Positions 1 to 7,921 of a DNA stretch of 64,000 bases are shown here, piece after piece. The DNA is from Bacillota bacterium (GTDB lineage Bacteria; Bacillota; UBA4882; UBA8346). Location: NCBI GenBank assembly GCA_023410535.1, contig JAEYPR010000003.1, positions 124,001 through 188,000 on the forward strand, read 5' to 3'. The notes under the pieces were generated by a model that did not search any database, was not told the DNA's origin, and saw only the letters and a program-made list of their open reading frames with translations. Numbering within the stretch: position 1 is the stretch's first letter; each line of letters opens with the position of its first letter. A program made the position numbers and the translations under genes.

Positions 1-1118
1 CGGAGTTTTTTGGGCCGATCGTCACTAAGCTGCAGCGGCACGGTTTCCTCTCCCAAAACCGCAGCGCTTGGCAGCGGCTGATTGTCGAGAAGCCGTTCGG
101 AAATAGTTTAGCAACCGCCCGGCGTTTAAATCAAACAATCACTGAAGTGTTTGCCGAAAAGTCCATCTTCCGGATTGATCATTACCTTGGCAAAGAGATG
201 GTCCAAAGCATTATTGATCTTCGTTTTGCCAACGCGCTCTTCGAGCCCTTATGGAATCATCATTATATTGACAACATCCAAATCTCCGCCTGCGAGACCC
301 TGGGCGTTGAAAACCGGGGCGCTTATTATGATCAGGTGGGCGCGCTCGGCGATATGATCCAAAATCATATGTTGCAGATTCTGGCGCTCATCGCCATGGA
401 ACCCCCCATTTTGGTCGAACCGGAATCGATCCGCGATGAAAAGGTCAAGCTATTGCGCTCCTTGGCCCCGTTTAACTCTGCAACGCTCCCGCCTAACCCG
501 GTCTTTGGGCAATACGGTCCGGGGGCGATCGCCGGAAAACCGGTGGTCGGTTACAGGCAGGAAAATAAGGTTGCGGACGGTTCGACCACCGACACCTTTG
601 CCGCCCTAAAATTCCAAATCAACAACCCGCGTTGGGCAAACGTCCCTTTTTATATTCGCTCTGGAAAACGGTTGGCACGCAAAACTACCGCCATCGTCGT
701 GCAGTTCAAACCGGCGGTAGTGTTTCCCCAGCCCGAACAGCCGCTGGCTCCCAACCTCCTGACGATCCGGATTCAACCGCGCGAAGAGCTTCTGTTACAG
801 TTTAACACCAAACAACCGGGGATTCGGGGTGAAACCATTCCCGCCCAAATGTCGTTCTGCCAAAAGTGCCGCAATTGCGAAACTTACGCCAATTCACCCG
901 AAGCCTATGAAAAGTTACTTTTTGACGCGCTACGGGGTGACTCGACCCTCTTCACCCGTTGGGACGAGGTTGAAAAATCATGGGAGATCGTTGCGGCGAT
1001 CCATGGACATCGGGAGCCGTCTCAGCCGCTATTTCCCAATTACGCGGCCGGCGCTTGGGGGCCGGCGGCCGCCGATCAACTGCTCGCCGGCGACGGCCGG
1101 CAGTGGTGGAACCGTTAA
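1..1118 (+). CDS. zwf: Glucose-6-phosphate dehydrogenase, 5' end outside window
   Basis: Oxidises glucose 6-phosphate to 6-phosphogluconolactone with NAD(P)+, the first step of the oxidative pentose phosphate pathway, in the cytoplasm. The reading frame is open from base 3 and so begins upstream of the window. The family signatures are visible: EKPFG near bases 90-104 and the substrate-binding/catalytic RIDHYLGKE at about 172-198, followed by the C-terminal SPEAYEKLL and FTRWDEVEKSW blocks. An internal GTG at 147 is not the start, because conserved sequence continues upstream of it. One small oddity is a CQKCRNC stretch in the C-terminal domain, with more cysteines than I expect there. The next gene follows after 12 bases, so the two are probably cotranscribed. 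Confidence 0.96.
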   Translation, partial: EFFGPIVTKLQRHGFLSQNRSAWQRLIVEKPFGNSLATARRLNQTITEVFAEKSIFRIDHYLGKEMVQSIIDLRFANALFEPLWNHHYIDNIQISACETLGVENRGAYYDQVGALGDMIQNHMLQILALIAMEPPILVEPESIRDEKVKLLRSLAPFNSATLPPNPVFGQYGPGAIAGKPVVGYRQENKVADGSTTDTFAALKFQINNPRWANVPFYIRSGKRLARKTTAIVVQFKPAVVFPQPEQPLAPNLLTIRIQPREELLLQFNTKQPGIRGETIPAQMSFCQKCRNCETYANSPEAYEKLLFDALRGDSTLFTRWDEVEKSWEIVAAIHGHREPSQPLFPNYAAGAWGPAAADQLLAGDGRQWWNR

Positions 1119-1130
1119 GGAGAACGCGCC

Positions 1131-1757
1131 ATGAAGATCTTCGATATTTCGATGCAAATCGACCGCGATATGCCGGTTTACCAAAACAGATCGGAGAAAA
1201 AACCGGTGATCCACGTTGTATCCGACTATGCCCAAAGTCATTCCTACGAGTCGCGCATTACCTTGGATATGCACACCGGCACCCATGTCGACGCGCCGCT
1301 CCACATGTTGGAACAAGGGGAGACCATCGATCAGATCGATCTGAACCGGTTAATCACTCCCTGCAGCGTCGTGGACTTGTCTGGAGTTTCCGGGAAAATC
1401 TCCCCCTCCGATTTAGTGAGTCAAGCGATTGCTCCCGGCGATTTTATTTTGCTTAAAACCAAAAACTCAAACCAACCCGGTTTTGTGAGTGACTTTGTTT
1501 ATCTGGACCAGAATGGCGCCCGTTACTTGTGCGACCGTCAAATCAACGGCGTTGGCATTGACTCGTTGGGCATCGAGCGTGACCAGCCGGAACACACTAC
1601 CCACAAACTTTTATTGGAAGCTGGAATCATCATCCTGGAAGGATTGCGCCTTTCCGGCATCCGCCCGGGAGCTTACCTCTTGATCGCCACACCGCTTAAG
1701 ATCGCCGGCGCCGAAGCCAGTCCGGTCCGAGCGGTGCTTTTGGACCAATTTCACTGA
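1131..1757 (+). CDS. Cyclase / kynurenine formamidase-family metal-dependent hydrolase
   Basis: A 208-residue protein of the cyclase family (Pfam PF04199), which includes kynurenine formamidases and other amide or lactone hydrolases using a divalent metal. The diagnostic motif HTGTHVDAPLHM is present at about residues 46-57, supplying the metal-binding His and Asp residues. The ATG at 1131 is preceded by AAGGAG at a good distance. Length is normal for the family (about 205-220). No tryptophan-degradation gene lies nearby, so kynurenine formamidase activity is unproven; the link to zwf suggests some other hydrolytic role. A strong bidirectional terminator follows directly. Confidence 0.85.
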   Translation: MKIFDISMQIDRDMPVYQNRSEKKPVIHVVSDYAQSHSYESRITLDMHTGTHVDAPLHMLEQGETIDQIDLNRLITPCSVVDLSGVSGKISPSDLVSQAIAPGDFILLKTKNSNQPGFVSDFVYLDQNGARYLCDRQINGVGIDSLGIERDQPEHTTHKLLLEAGIIILEGLRLSGIRPGAYLLIATPLKIAGAEASPVRAVLLDQFH

Positions 1758-1759
1758 TC

Positions 1760-1800
1760 AAAAAGGCGAAAGGAACGTTCGCTCTTCCTTTCGCCTTTTT
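1760..1800. terminator. Bidirectional intrinsic terminator
   Basis: A perfect 16-bp inverted repeat (1760-1775 with 1785-1800) around a 9-base loop. The left arm starts with five A and the right arm ends with five T, so it can stop transcription from both sides: the zwf/cyclase pair on plus and the trxB operon on minus. Confidence 0.9.
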
Positions 1801-1883
1801 AATTTCGATCCGGCCTTTGCAAACCAATCGCCCATCGGCACTACTTGATTCATCCGTCAAGAAATCGCCCGCTGTTTCGAGCG

Positions 1884-2834
1884 TCAAGTCACCGCTACAA
1901 CTTCCTTGGAAGCATTTTGGTTGATATACCGTTCCGCCATGGAGGCCGCAATCGATCCGTCGGCCGCCGCGGTAATGACCTGCCGGAAGATTTTGTCGCG
2001 AACATCACCGGCGGCGTAGACACCGGGAAGACTGGTCTCCATCTGTTCGTTGGTCCGAATATAACCTCCCTCGGACAGTTCCAGTTTATCCCGGACCAAT
2101 TCGGTATTGGGATTGGAACCAATTGCCAAAAAGACGCCGGCCACGGACACCTCCGTTACTTTGTCGTCGGTGAGATCCTTGACTTTAATCCCGGATACTT
2201 TCTTTTCGCCGAGGATTTGAACAAGCTCCGAATTCCAGCAAAGCTCAATTTGCTTATGGTTGAAGACTTCCTCCTGCAAGATTCGCGTGGCGCGCAGGGT
2301 ATCCCGCCGGTGCACAATGGTAACTTGGGAACAGATCCGCGCCAGATACAACGCGTCTTCAACCGCGGTGTCCCCACCACCAACCACCGCCACCGCTTGA
2401 TTGCGGTAAAACGCTCCGTCGCAAGTGGCGCAAAATGAAAGTCCCGACCCTTTAAACCGCTCTTCATCGGGCAACCCCAAACTTTTCGGGGTCGTACCCA
2501 TGCACAAGATCACTACTTTACCTAAATACGTGTTATCATCGGTATTTACCGTCTTAATCAGCGTATCCAGTTTCAAGGCGGTCACCTGTTCATTGACAAC
2601 TTGAGTCCCGAATTTACGCGCTTGATTTTCCATTCGGATCGCTAAATCCGGGCCACTGATCGGTTCTTCGAAACCGGGGTAATTCTCCATCAGGTGGGTG
2701 GTCGCCATCATTCCACCGGAGAACATTTTCTCGATTAACAACGTGTTCAACCTGGCTCTTGCCGCATAAAGGGCCGCCGCAAAACCAGCCGGACCGCCGC
2801 CGACAATGATGACGTCATACAATTTATTACCCAT
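1884..2834 (-). CDS. trxB: Thioredoxin-disulfide reductase
   Basis: A 316-residue flavoprotein that passes electrons from NADPH through FAD to thioredoxin in the cytoplasm. The N-terminal FAD motif GGGPAG is at about residues 12-17, the redox-active CATC is near 136-139, the second nucleotide-binding motif GGGDTAVE follows, and the C-terminal AAGDVRDK FAD-contact motif is present. Length matches bacterial low-molecular-weight TrxB. It is the last gene of a minus-strand run with a DUF1450 protein (72 bases upstream) and an FAD oxidoreductase, suggesting a redox-maintenance operon. The start ATG has a GGGGCG-rich upstream stretch on the minus strand. Confidence 0.95.
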   Translation of the reverse strand: MGNKLYDVIIVGGGPAGFAAALYAARARLNTLLIEKMFSGGMMATTHLMENYPGFEEPISGPDLAIRMENQARKFGTQVVNEQVTALKLDTLIKTVNTDDNTYLGKVVILCMGTTPKSLGLPDEERFKGSGLSFCATCDGAFYRNQAVAVVGGGDTAVEDALYLARICSQVTIVHRRDTLRATRILQEEVFNHKQIELCWNSELVQILGEKKVSGIKVKDLTDDKVTEVSVAGVFLAIGSNPNTELVRDKLELSEGGYIRTNEQMETSLPGVYAAGDVRDKIFRQVITAAADGSIAASMAERYINQNASKEVVAVT

Positions 2835-2906
2835 GGTGACGCCCCTTTCAGCTATATATGTCGCACGAAATGTTGGACTATCTTGACTGCGACATATTTC
2901 CCTTGC

Positions 2907-3134
2907 CTAATCCTGCCTGATAATTTCAACGATGGCTTCATAAAGCTCATCGGGAGAATCCGCTTGAATAAACTCATCTTCGACCAGCGCATACGGCCCA
3001 ACCGCACAGTCGCTACAGTATCCCAAACAGGATTCGACCTCAATATTTTCTTCCTTGAAATTCCGGCGCAATTTCTCAACCACTTCTTCGGTCCCTTGGG
3101 TGAAATTGTTCTCACAAAAACGGATTGTTGCCAT
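2907..3134 (-). CDS. DUF1450 (YuzB-type) cysteine-containing small protein
   Basis: A 75-residue protein of the DUF1450 family, found widely in Bacillota (YuzB of Bacillus). It carries the family's cysteine set: an early Cys at residue 7 and the conserved CLGYCSDCAVGPYALV block at about 36-51. The spacing resembles thioredoxin-like 2Fe-2S ferredoxins, so a redox or metal-binding role is plausible but not established. It sits 25 bases downstream of the FAD oxidoreductase and 72 bases upstream of trxB on the same strand, which supports a redox role by context. Confidence 0.85.
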   Translation of the reverse strand: MATIRFCENNFTQGTEEVVEKLRRNFKEENIEVESCLGYCSDCAVGPYALVEDEFIQADSPDELYEAIVEIIRQD

Positions 3135-3159
3135 ACGCTGTCTCCCCCTAATTTTTATT

Positions 3160-4404
3160 TCAATCTATCGTTGACGGTTGCTTTTTCAGGTTTTTCAAAT
3201 ACTCCATCAGTTCCGCCACAGTGATCTCGGACCATGGAATGTTTTCGAGCGGCAACTGTTGTTCGATCGCGGTCTTCAACACCGGTGACTTGGTCGTATC
3301 GCCGATCATGATGGCGCCGACGATCCGGTGATCCCTGACAAAAATCCGGCGGTAAACGCGACGTTCCTGATCCTCGTCAACAATCGCCAAGCTGGCCGAG
3401 GTTTCATCGATATTTCCCATGGAAAACAGCGATATGCCATAACCGTTCAAGGTGGTTACCGGAACAATGGTATGATAGGTGGCCGGTTGATTCACTATAT
3501 TATGTCCGGCGGTTTTCCCTTGTTCCACCGCGATATTCCAAAGGCCGTAAACCCTGCCTTGATATTCGGCCACGTCCCCGGCGGCGTAGACATTCGCCAC
3601 ACTGGTCTGCATCCGCTCATTAACGACGATCCCTTGGTTGACTCGGATCGCCGTTTCTCGGACAATCTCGGTATTGGACTTAATCCCGGTGGCGTAAAGC
3701 AGCAAATCGCAGCCGATCCGCTTTCCTGTCTGCGTAACGGCATAAAACCCGTCCGCGGCGTCGTCGATCCGCACAATCTGGGTTCCGGTCAATACTTCGA
3801 CTCCGGCCGCCTCCACCACCGCCTTGACAATTCGTGAAGCCTGTTCATCCAATTGCAACGGCATCAGGCGCGGTTGGAGCTCGGCGATGATTACCTTTTT
3901 CTGCTGTTGGGTCAGGATCCAGGCTGTTTCTAACCCTTGAATTCCCCCTCCAATATTCAATATGGTATTGGTATGAGTCTTCGCCAAACGTTGCTGGATC
4001 GTATAAGCGTCGGCGCTATTCCGCAGCGTCGCCACTTTTTCATTGACTAATCCTTCAATGGCCGGAGCGCGATTGCGGGCGCCATTGGCCAATAATAATT
4101 GATCATACCCATATTTCCGTCCGGAGCGTAACGTAACAGTCTGCTCGCGCTCATTGATCGTTGCAACCGCTTCCCCCAAATGCAGCGTGACCTGGTTTTG
4201 GTCATACCAGTCTTTTTTTTGGAGTAAATTCGGCACTTCATCCAGGGTGGCAAACAAACCTTTCGAAAGACGCATCCGGTTATACGGGGCGACCGGTTCC
4301 GCGCTGAACAGATCAATCGCTACCTCCCGGTCAAACTCCCGGATTGCCTTAATGCCATTAATTGCGGCGATTCCCGCCCCCACTACAATGATCTGTTTTC
4401 CCAT
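3160..4404 (-). CDS. FAD-dependent NAD(P)H oxidoreductase (NirB/rubredoxin-reductase-like)
   Basis: A 414-residue pyridine nucleotide-disulfide oxidoreductase-class flavoprotein. The N-terminal FAD motif VGAGIAAINGIKAI, the NAD-binding GGGIQGLETAW in the middle and the C-terminal YAAGDVAEYQG FAD motif are in the usual order. APYNRMRLSK near residue 40 resembles the N-terminal half of the nitrite reductase large subunit NirB and NADH:rubredoxin reductases. There is no siroheme/4Fe-4S domain, so this is not a full nitrite reductase. The electron acceptor is unknown; the adjacent DUF1450 protein is a candidate partner by context only. It is first in the operon, and an intrinsic terminator hairpin lies about 70 bases upstream in the leader. 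Confidence 0.85.
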   Translation of the reverse strand: MGKQIIVVGAGIAAINGIKAIREFDREVAIDLFSAEPVAPYNRMRLSKGLFATLDEVPNLLQKKDWYDQNQVTLHLGEAVATINEREQTVTLRSGRKYGYDQLLLANGARNRAPAIEGLVNEKVATLRNSADAYTIQQRLAKTHTNTILNIGGGIQGLETAWILTQQQKKVIIAELQPRLMPLQLDEQASRIVKAVVEAAGVEVLTGTQIVRIDDAADGFYAVTQTGKRIGCDLLLYATGIKSNTEIVRETAIRVNQGIVVNERMQTSVANVYAAGDVAEYQGRVYGLWNIAVEQGKTAGHNIVNQPATYHTIVPVTTLNGYGISLFSMGNIDETSASLAIVDEDQERRVYRRIFVRDHRIVGAIMIGDTTKSPVLKTAIEQQLPLENIPWSEITVAELMEYLKNLKKQPSTID

Positions 4405-4895
4405 TGAACCCCCCTAACCAATTTCTCTCACGTCTAGTTTATCCGTTTCCATGCCTTTTCTTGCCTACCCCCAAAAAATCCGGTGTTCACACCGGACCGA
4501 CAACATAACGCCATTGGTATCAAGCGTATTTAACCTGCGTTCTTAATAACCTTTTGTCCTATGACAACATCTCAGCGACTTTTGTCAAAAAAGCTTGAAT
4601 CGCTATGGAAGCCCGTTTTGCCGCAAGTGCTGCCTAAAATGATATAAAAGCCTAATCACATCATCTTTTATCCATCGATACAATATACAAGATAACATTT
4701 ACGATGACCTGAATGCCCGGAGCGTTTCCCTTTGTTTGCTTTTGATCGGAATCGCCAAATTGGGAAATTCATCGTTTACCATGAAATGGTCCACGTAAGC
4801 GAATTAAGAAAATTAGCTAAGTGGAGCGACATAGGGGTCGTAGCATTTTCTATGAAGTTACCCCGAGACTAAATAAACGTCAGAGGTGATTATCA
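4405..4895. other. Intergenic region with no recognisable gene
   Basis: About 490 bases between divergent genes. I find no convincing coding frame. The one clear structure is a minus-strand hairpin with a T run at 4473-4496 (listed separately). The minus strand upstream of it could encode a small RNA or form a leader; no known riboswitch signature was recognised. Confidence 0.6.
4473..4496 (-). terminator. Orphan intrinsic terminator in the leader of the redox operon
   Basis: On the minus strand a 7-bp GC-rich stem (TCCGGTG / CACCGGA, 4490-4496 with 4479-4485) with a 4-base loop is followed at once by six T. No gene on the minus strand lies upstream for at least 400 bases, so it either ends an unannotated small RNA or acts as an attenuator for the FAD oxidoreductase operon. 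Confidence 0.7.
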
Positions 4896-5090
4896 ATGTC
4901 CAGACATCATTGTTGCAGGAGCCATCACCATCATCACAGCCGTCGGGATCGTTGTGAGCAACCCATGGCCAACGTGTTTCCGGCGACCATCGTCCCGGTT
5001 GGTTCGCCCATGCGCGGCACCTGCGTTGAAACCCCGAATGGCACTTTCTGCACTGTCAATGTCGATGATGAACGTTATCGCCGGCGTTAA
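4896..5090 (+). CDS. Small His/Cys-rich protein, function unknown
   Basis: A 64-residue protein with a basic, metal-binding-like N-terminus (HHCC, then five consecutive His and CE) and a more ordinary C-terminal half with two more Cys (GTCVETPNGTFCTVNV). The ATG is preceded by AGAGGTGA at suitable spacing, and a clean terminator follows, so I regard it as a real monocistronic gene. Cys/His-rich short proteins of this kind occur among spore coat proteins and metal-binding peptides, but no family was recognised. The antisense frame of similar length has no such signals. Confidence 0.6.
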   Translation: MSRHHCCRSHHHHHSRRDRCEQPMANVFPATIVPVGSPMRGTCVETPNGTFCTVNVDDERYRRR

Positions 5091-5146
5091 GCCCATGTTG
5101 CAAAGAGAATGATTGATCATTAACCGCATCATGTTTAGCGCTAAAC

Positions 5147-5168
5147 AAGCGAGTCCACGGACTCGCTT
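5147..5168 (+). terminator. Intrinsic terminator after the His-rich gene
   Basis: A 9-bp perfect stem (5147-5155 with 5160-5168) and CACG loop, followed by TTCATTTT. It lies 56 bases after the stop codon. Confidence 0.8.
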
Positions 5169-5399
5169 TTCATTTTGACATTCGCCTACTGTGAGGATAA
5201 AACGTCCGTGTCGCCAATAAATACCTGAAGATTAATAATATCTTTTCCATGATGCTTTTGTTTAAAAAATCCGATGATTAACCTAGAAAAAGTCGCCTTC
5301 TATATTTCTTCCCGATAAAAACATATTCATTGGGATAAATAAAGGTAAATTTTAATTTTTCCGTAAATCCGATTCAGAATTTTGAACCGGGAGGCCCTT

Positions 5400-6449
5400 A
5401 TGATAAAGAAGTCAAATTACTTGCTCATCATTTTAACGATCATGTTTATGATGGTGTTGATCGATGGGGTGGCCCGTTTCTACGTCGCCCAAAAAGCGGA
5501 AAGTTACGCGGCAACCTTAAATCATCTCGGTTATCTTCGCGGATCGATTCAACGGATTGCCAAACTGGAAACGAACAACATCCGGAATGACCATTTGATC
5601 CAATATATCGACCTCAAAGTGCATCAATACACTTACGATAAGACCGTTGTCGAACTTGACGGTCTCGTCTTTCGGACAACCTTCGCCAAACTGCATACGA
5701 TGTGGGACGATTTTAAAGTCACCTTGGCAATCTATCGCGAATCGCCAACCGCAGCCAATCAAAAGGTTTTATTGGATAAAAGCGAGGATATCTGGCTGGT
5801 CTCCAATTCAGTAATACTGGAGGCCCAATTGTTTTCCGAGATGAAGTTCAAGCAGTACCGCCGGTTACTGTTGTTCTCACTGGTCAACCTGATCTTTTTG
5901 TTCCTCATCACCATTTTCGTTAAAAAATATGTCCACGATAAGTTAGAGTTTCTGGCAATCCACGATCCGCTGACCAAAGTCTACAACCGAACTTATTTGG
6001 GAGAATTTCTCAAGCGGGAGATTGAAGTCGCGGCGCGCGGCAACAATCCACTGGCCGTGATCATGCTCGATATCGATTATTTTAAAAATATTAATGACGC
6101 CCACGGTCACGACGCCGGCGACACGATCTTAAAGGAACTCGTCAAAACGATTATCAAAATTTTGCGGAAAAACGACCTCTTGGCCCGATACGGCGGCGAG
6201 GAATTCACCATCGTCCTCCCGAAAACCCCGCTGCCAAAAGCCATGTCCGTGGCGGAGCGGATTCGTAACGCCATCGCGCTACACAACTTCAAGCTGGTGG
6301 ATAAAGTCACTGTCAGTCTCGGCGTCACCCACTATGCCGCCGGCGATAATGAAGCTTCACTGCTAAAAAAAGCCGACTTGGCATTGTATCATGCGAAACA
6401 TGAAGGTCGAAACTGTATTTCGCAAAACGAAGCCATCAGCTGCCAATAA
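5400..6449 (+). CDS. Membrane diguanylate cyclase (GGDEF)
   Basis: Makes the second messenger c-di-GMP from two GTP. The 349-residue protein starts with a membrane helix (about residues 7-27), then an extracytoplasmic sensor region of roughly 120 residues, a second membrane helix (about 158-178) and a C-terminal GGDEF domain. The active-site motif is GGEEF, in RYGGEEF, and the substrate/metal DIDYFKNIND motif is intact. An RKND five residues before the active site matches the inhibitory RxxD I-site, so product feedback is likely. ATG 5400 is chosen because GGGAGG ends five bases before it; the in-frame TTG at 5382 has no ribosome site. The sensor ligand is unknown. Confidence 0.92.
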   Translation: MIKKSNYLLIILTIMFMMVLIDGVARFYVAQKAESYAATLNHLGYLRGSIQRIAKLETNNIRNDHLIQYIDLKVHQYTYDKTVVELDGLVFRTTFAKLHTMWDDFKVTLAIYRESPTAANQKVLLDKSEDIWLVSNSVILEAQLFSEMKFKQYRRLLLFSLVNLIFLFLITIFVKKYVHDKLEFLAIHDPLTKVYNRTYLGEFLKREIEVAARGNNPLAVIMLDIDYFKNINDAHGHDAGDTILKELVKTIIKILRKNDLLARYGGEEFTIVLPKTPLPKAMSVAERIRNAIALHNFKLVDKVTVSLGVTHYAAGDNEASLLKKADLALYHAKHEGRNCISQNEAISCQ

Positions 6450-6452
6450 AAA

Positions 6453-6486
6453 AAGGAAGCTTTCGGGGTTTCCCCAAAAGTTCCCT
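6453..6486. terminator. Probable bidirectional terminator
   Basis: An imperfect stem (AAGGAAGCTTTCGGGG against CCCCAAAAGTTCCCTT, two mismatches) with a 3-base loop, flanked by A on the left, between the convergent GGDEF and AraC genes. Confidence 0.6.
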
Positions 6487-6507
6487 TCTCCGGTAACTGG
6501 CGCCCAG

Positions 6508-7377
6508 CTACTCTTGGAACGAGTCCTTCGCCCCCGTTTCCAAGCGTTTTCGGTATTGCAGAGGCGATATTCCGGTAATGTTTTTAAAAAGTTTCCCGAA
6601 ATAAGACTGATTTTCAAAACCAACTTCGTTCGCAACAAATAAAACACTGTGATCCGAATCCTGCAACATTTTTTGAGCGATTGAGACCCGTAAATTATTA
6701 AAATAATCGGTAAACGTCAATCCGGTCACCTCTTTGAAACTGCGGCTCAAATAATAGGGACTGACATGAAAAAGCCCCGCAACCATCGACAAGGTCAGTT
6801 TCTCCTGATAGTTCTGATTGATGTATTTGACGATCTCCGAAATCCGCCCATGGGTCGGATTCAAGTGAGGCACCTCTTCGTTGCGGTTCGTGTTACGGGC
6901 GGCAAAAATCAATAATTGGAGTAATAACGAACGCAAGCAGTTTTCATAATCGAAACTGCGGTTTTGGATCTCTTGGCGCATCGTCTCAAAGAGCCGGTCA
7001 ACCGCGTTTTGGTAGAGCGGATCGAAACTGACGAAGTTATACCGGCTAAAAAGCAGTTCCAAGGACTGGGGAGCGACTCCCGCGGAATCCACCAGAAATT
7101 CCGGGTTAAACTTAATCAGAAACCGTTCATGATTCGGCGTTCCGGTATCTTGCGTCGTGTGCAGATCAAAGGGTTTGATGAAAATAATATTGCCTTTCCG
7201 CACATGATAACTGCGATCTTTGATAAAATAAACCCGCTCCCCGGCCAGCAGATAAAATATTTCGTAATTGCTGTGAAAATGGTCGCCCGCCATACTTTGA
7301 TGGCCGACCACCTTCCGTTGGGAAAGAAAGAAAGAACCTGAAGAGCTGGTGAATTTCAAAGGGGTAAAATGTGCCAT
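6508..7377 (-). CDS. AraC-family transcriptional regulator with cupin sensor domain
   Basis: A 289-residue regulator. The N-terminal half is a cupin-type sugar-sensing domain (HFHSNYEIFYLLAGE at about 32-46), the C-terminal 100 residues carry two helix-turn-helix motifs, with the AraC signature FEVGFENQSYFGKLFKNITGISPLQY (given in part: GFENQSYFGKLFK). ATG 7377 is preferred because GGGAG lies seven bases upstream; the more upstream ATG at 7419 has no ribosome site and overlaps a possible -10 (TAAAAA, with TTTACA at 7442-7447, 17-bp spacer). It diverges from the SinR-like gene. Such regulators usually control sugar genes, and the carbohydrate region begins just beyond. Confidence 0.88.
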   Translation of the reverse strand: MAHFTPLKFTSSSGSFFLSQRKVVGHQSMAGDHFHSNYEIFYLLAGERVYFIKDRSYHVRKGNIIFIKPFDLHTTQDTGTPNHERFLIKFNPEFLVDSAGVAPQSLELLFSRYNFVSFDPLYQNAVDRLFETMRQEIQNRSFDYENCLRSLLLQLLIFAARNTNRNEEVPHLNPTHGRISEIVKYINQNYQEKLTLSMVAGLFHVSPYYLSRSFKEVTGLTFTDYFNNLRVSIAQKMLQDSDHSVLFVANEVGFENQSYFGKLFKNITGISPLQYRKRLETGAKDSFQE

Positions 7378-7454
7378 GAGCAACTCCCGCCTTTCCGTGC
7401 CAGACGAAACATCCTTCATTTTTATTTTACTGTTACAAAGATGTAAAGTAAAGG

Positions 7455-7482
7455 TTGAACTCTAAATCCAGTTTGTTATAAT
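7455..7482 (+). promoter_or_regulatory. Sigma-A promoter of the SinR/Cas2-like gene
   Basis: TTGAAC at 7455-7460, a 16-bp spacer and a perfect TATAAT at 7477-7482. The ribosome site GGAGGG (7489-7494) begins about seven bases after the -10, so the transcript leader is very short. Confidence 0.75.
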
Positions 7483-7501
7483 TAACACGGAGGGATCATT
7501 A

Positions 7502-7777
7502 ATGGCGAAAATTATCTGCTGTGAATATCCTAACCGAGAAGCGGAAGGGTATCGTAAGTTTCAGAATTGGTTGATTGGAATCGACGGCTGTTGCCAAATA
7601 ACCAATACCTGTTGGATTGTGGCGGCAGCTGAAACCAATCAACAGATTGTCGATCGTCTCCACGGTTATTTAGGCGCCGACGCCCGGATTTTTGTCGCCT
7701 CTTTGGATAAAGGCAGCAGCGTTTGGGTCAATGTCATCGAATCCAGCGAAATGCTCCAAGACATTTTAAAAGGATAA
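7502..7777 (+). CDS. Small SinR/Cas2-like fold protein
   Basis: A 91-residue cytoplasmic protein without a recognised named function. The pattern TCWIVAAAETNQQIVDRL, then LGADARIFVASL and SVWVNV resembles the small family annotated as SinR-like or Cas2/VapD-like, in which a conserved Trp strand (xTWIV), a helix, and a second strand (KLFVAxL) form a ferredoxin-like fold. Three Cys in the first 30 residues (CC at 6-7 and 30-31, C at 36 or nearby) are unusual. There are no cas genes or CRISPR array nearby, so a CRISPR role is unlikely. Its own promoter, ribosome site and terminator show it to be an independent gene. Fold assignment is by eye. Confidence 0.55.
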   Translation: MAKIICCEYPNREAEGYRKFQNWLIGIDGCCQITNTCWIVAAAETNQQIVDRLHGYLGADARIFVASLDKGSSVWVNVIESSEMLQDILKG

Positions 7778-7785
7778 TCTGATAA

Positions 7786-7822
7786 AAAAAGCCTCGCTCC
7801 GCATGACGGACCCAGGCTTTTT
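7786..7822. terminator. Intrinsic terminator, probably bidirectional
   Basis: Outer stem AAAAAGCCT (7786-7794) with AGGCTTTTT (7814-7822) and an imperfect inner stem. It ends the SinR-like gene on plus and can serve the LacI gene (stop at 7922) on minus. Confidence 0.75.
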
Positions 7823-7921
7823 GGTTATCTACCTAGAAAATCGCTTCGATGTCTATGCCGCTCTACCTAGCCTCATTTTCATATTTCGCTTGCGCGAGCG
7901 GTAGCTAGCGTGGACGACTAC

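Noticed and set aside
3160..4404. Assimilatory nitrite reductase
   Set aside because: Only the FAD/NAD part is present; the siroheme and 4Fe-4S domains are absent.
7502..7777. Cas2 of a CRISPR system
   Set aside because: Only fold-level resemblance; no cas1, repeats or other cas genes in the window.
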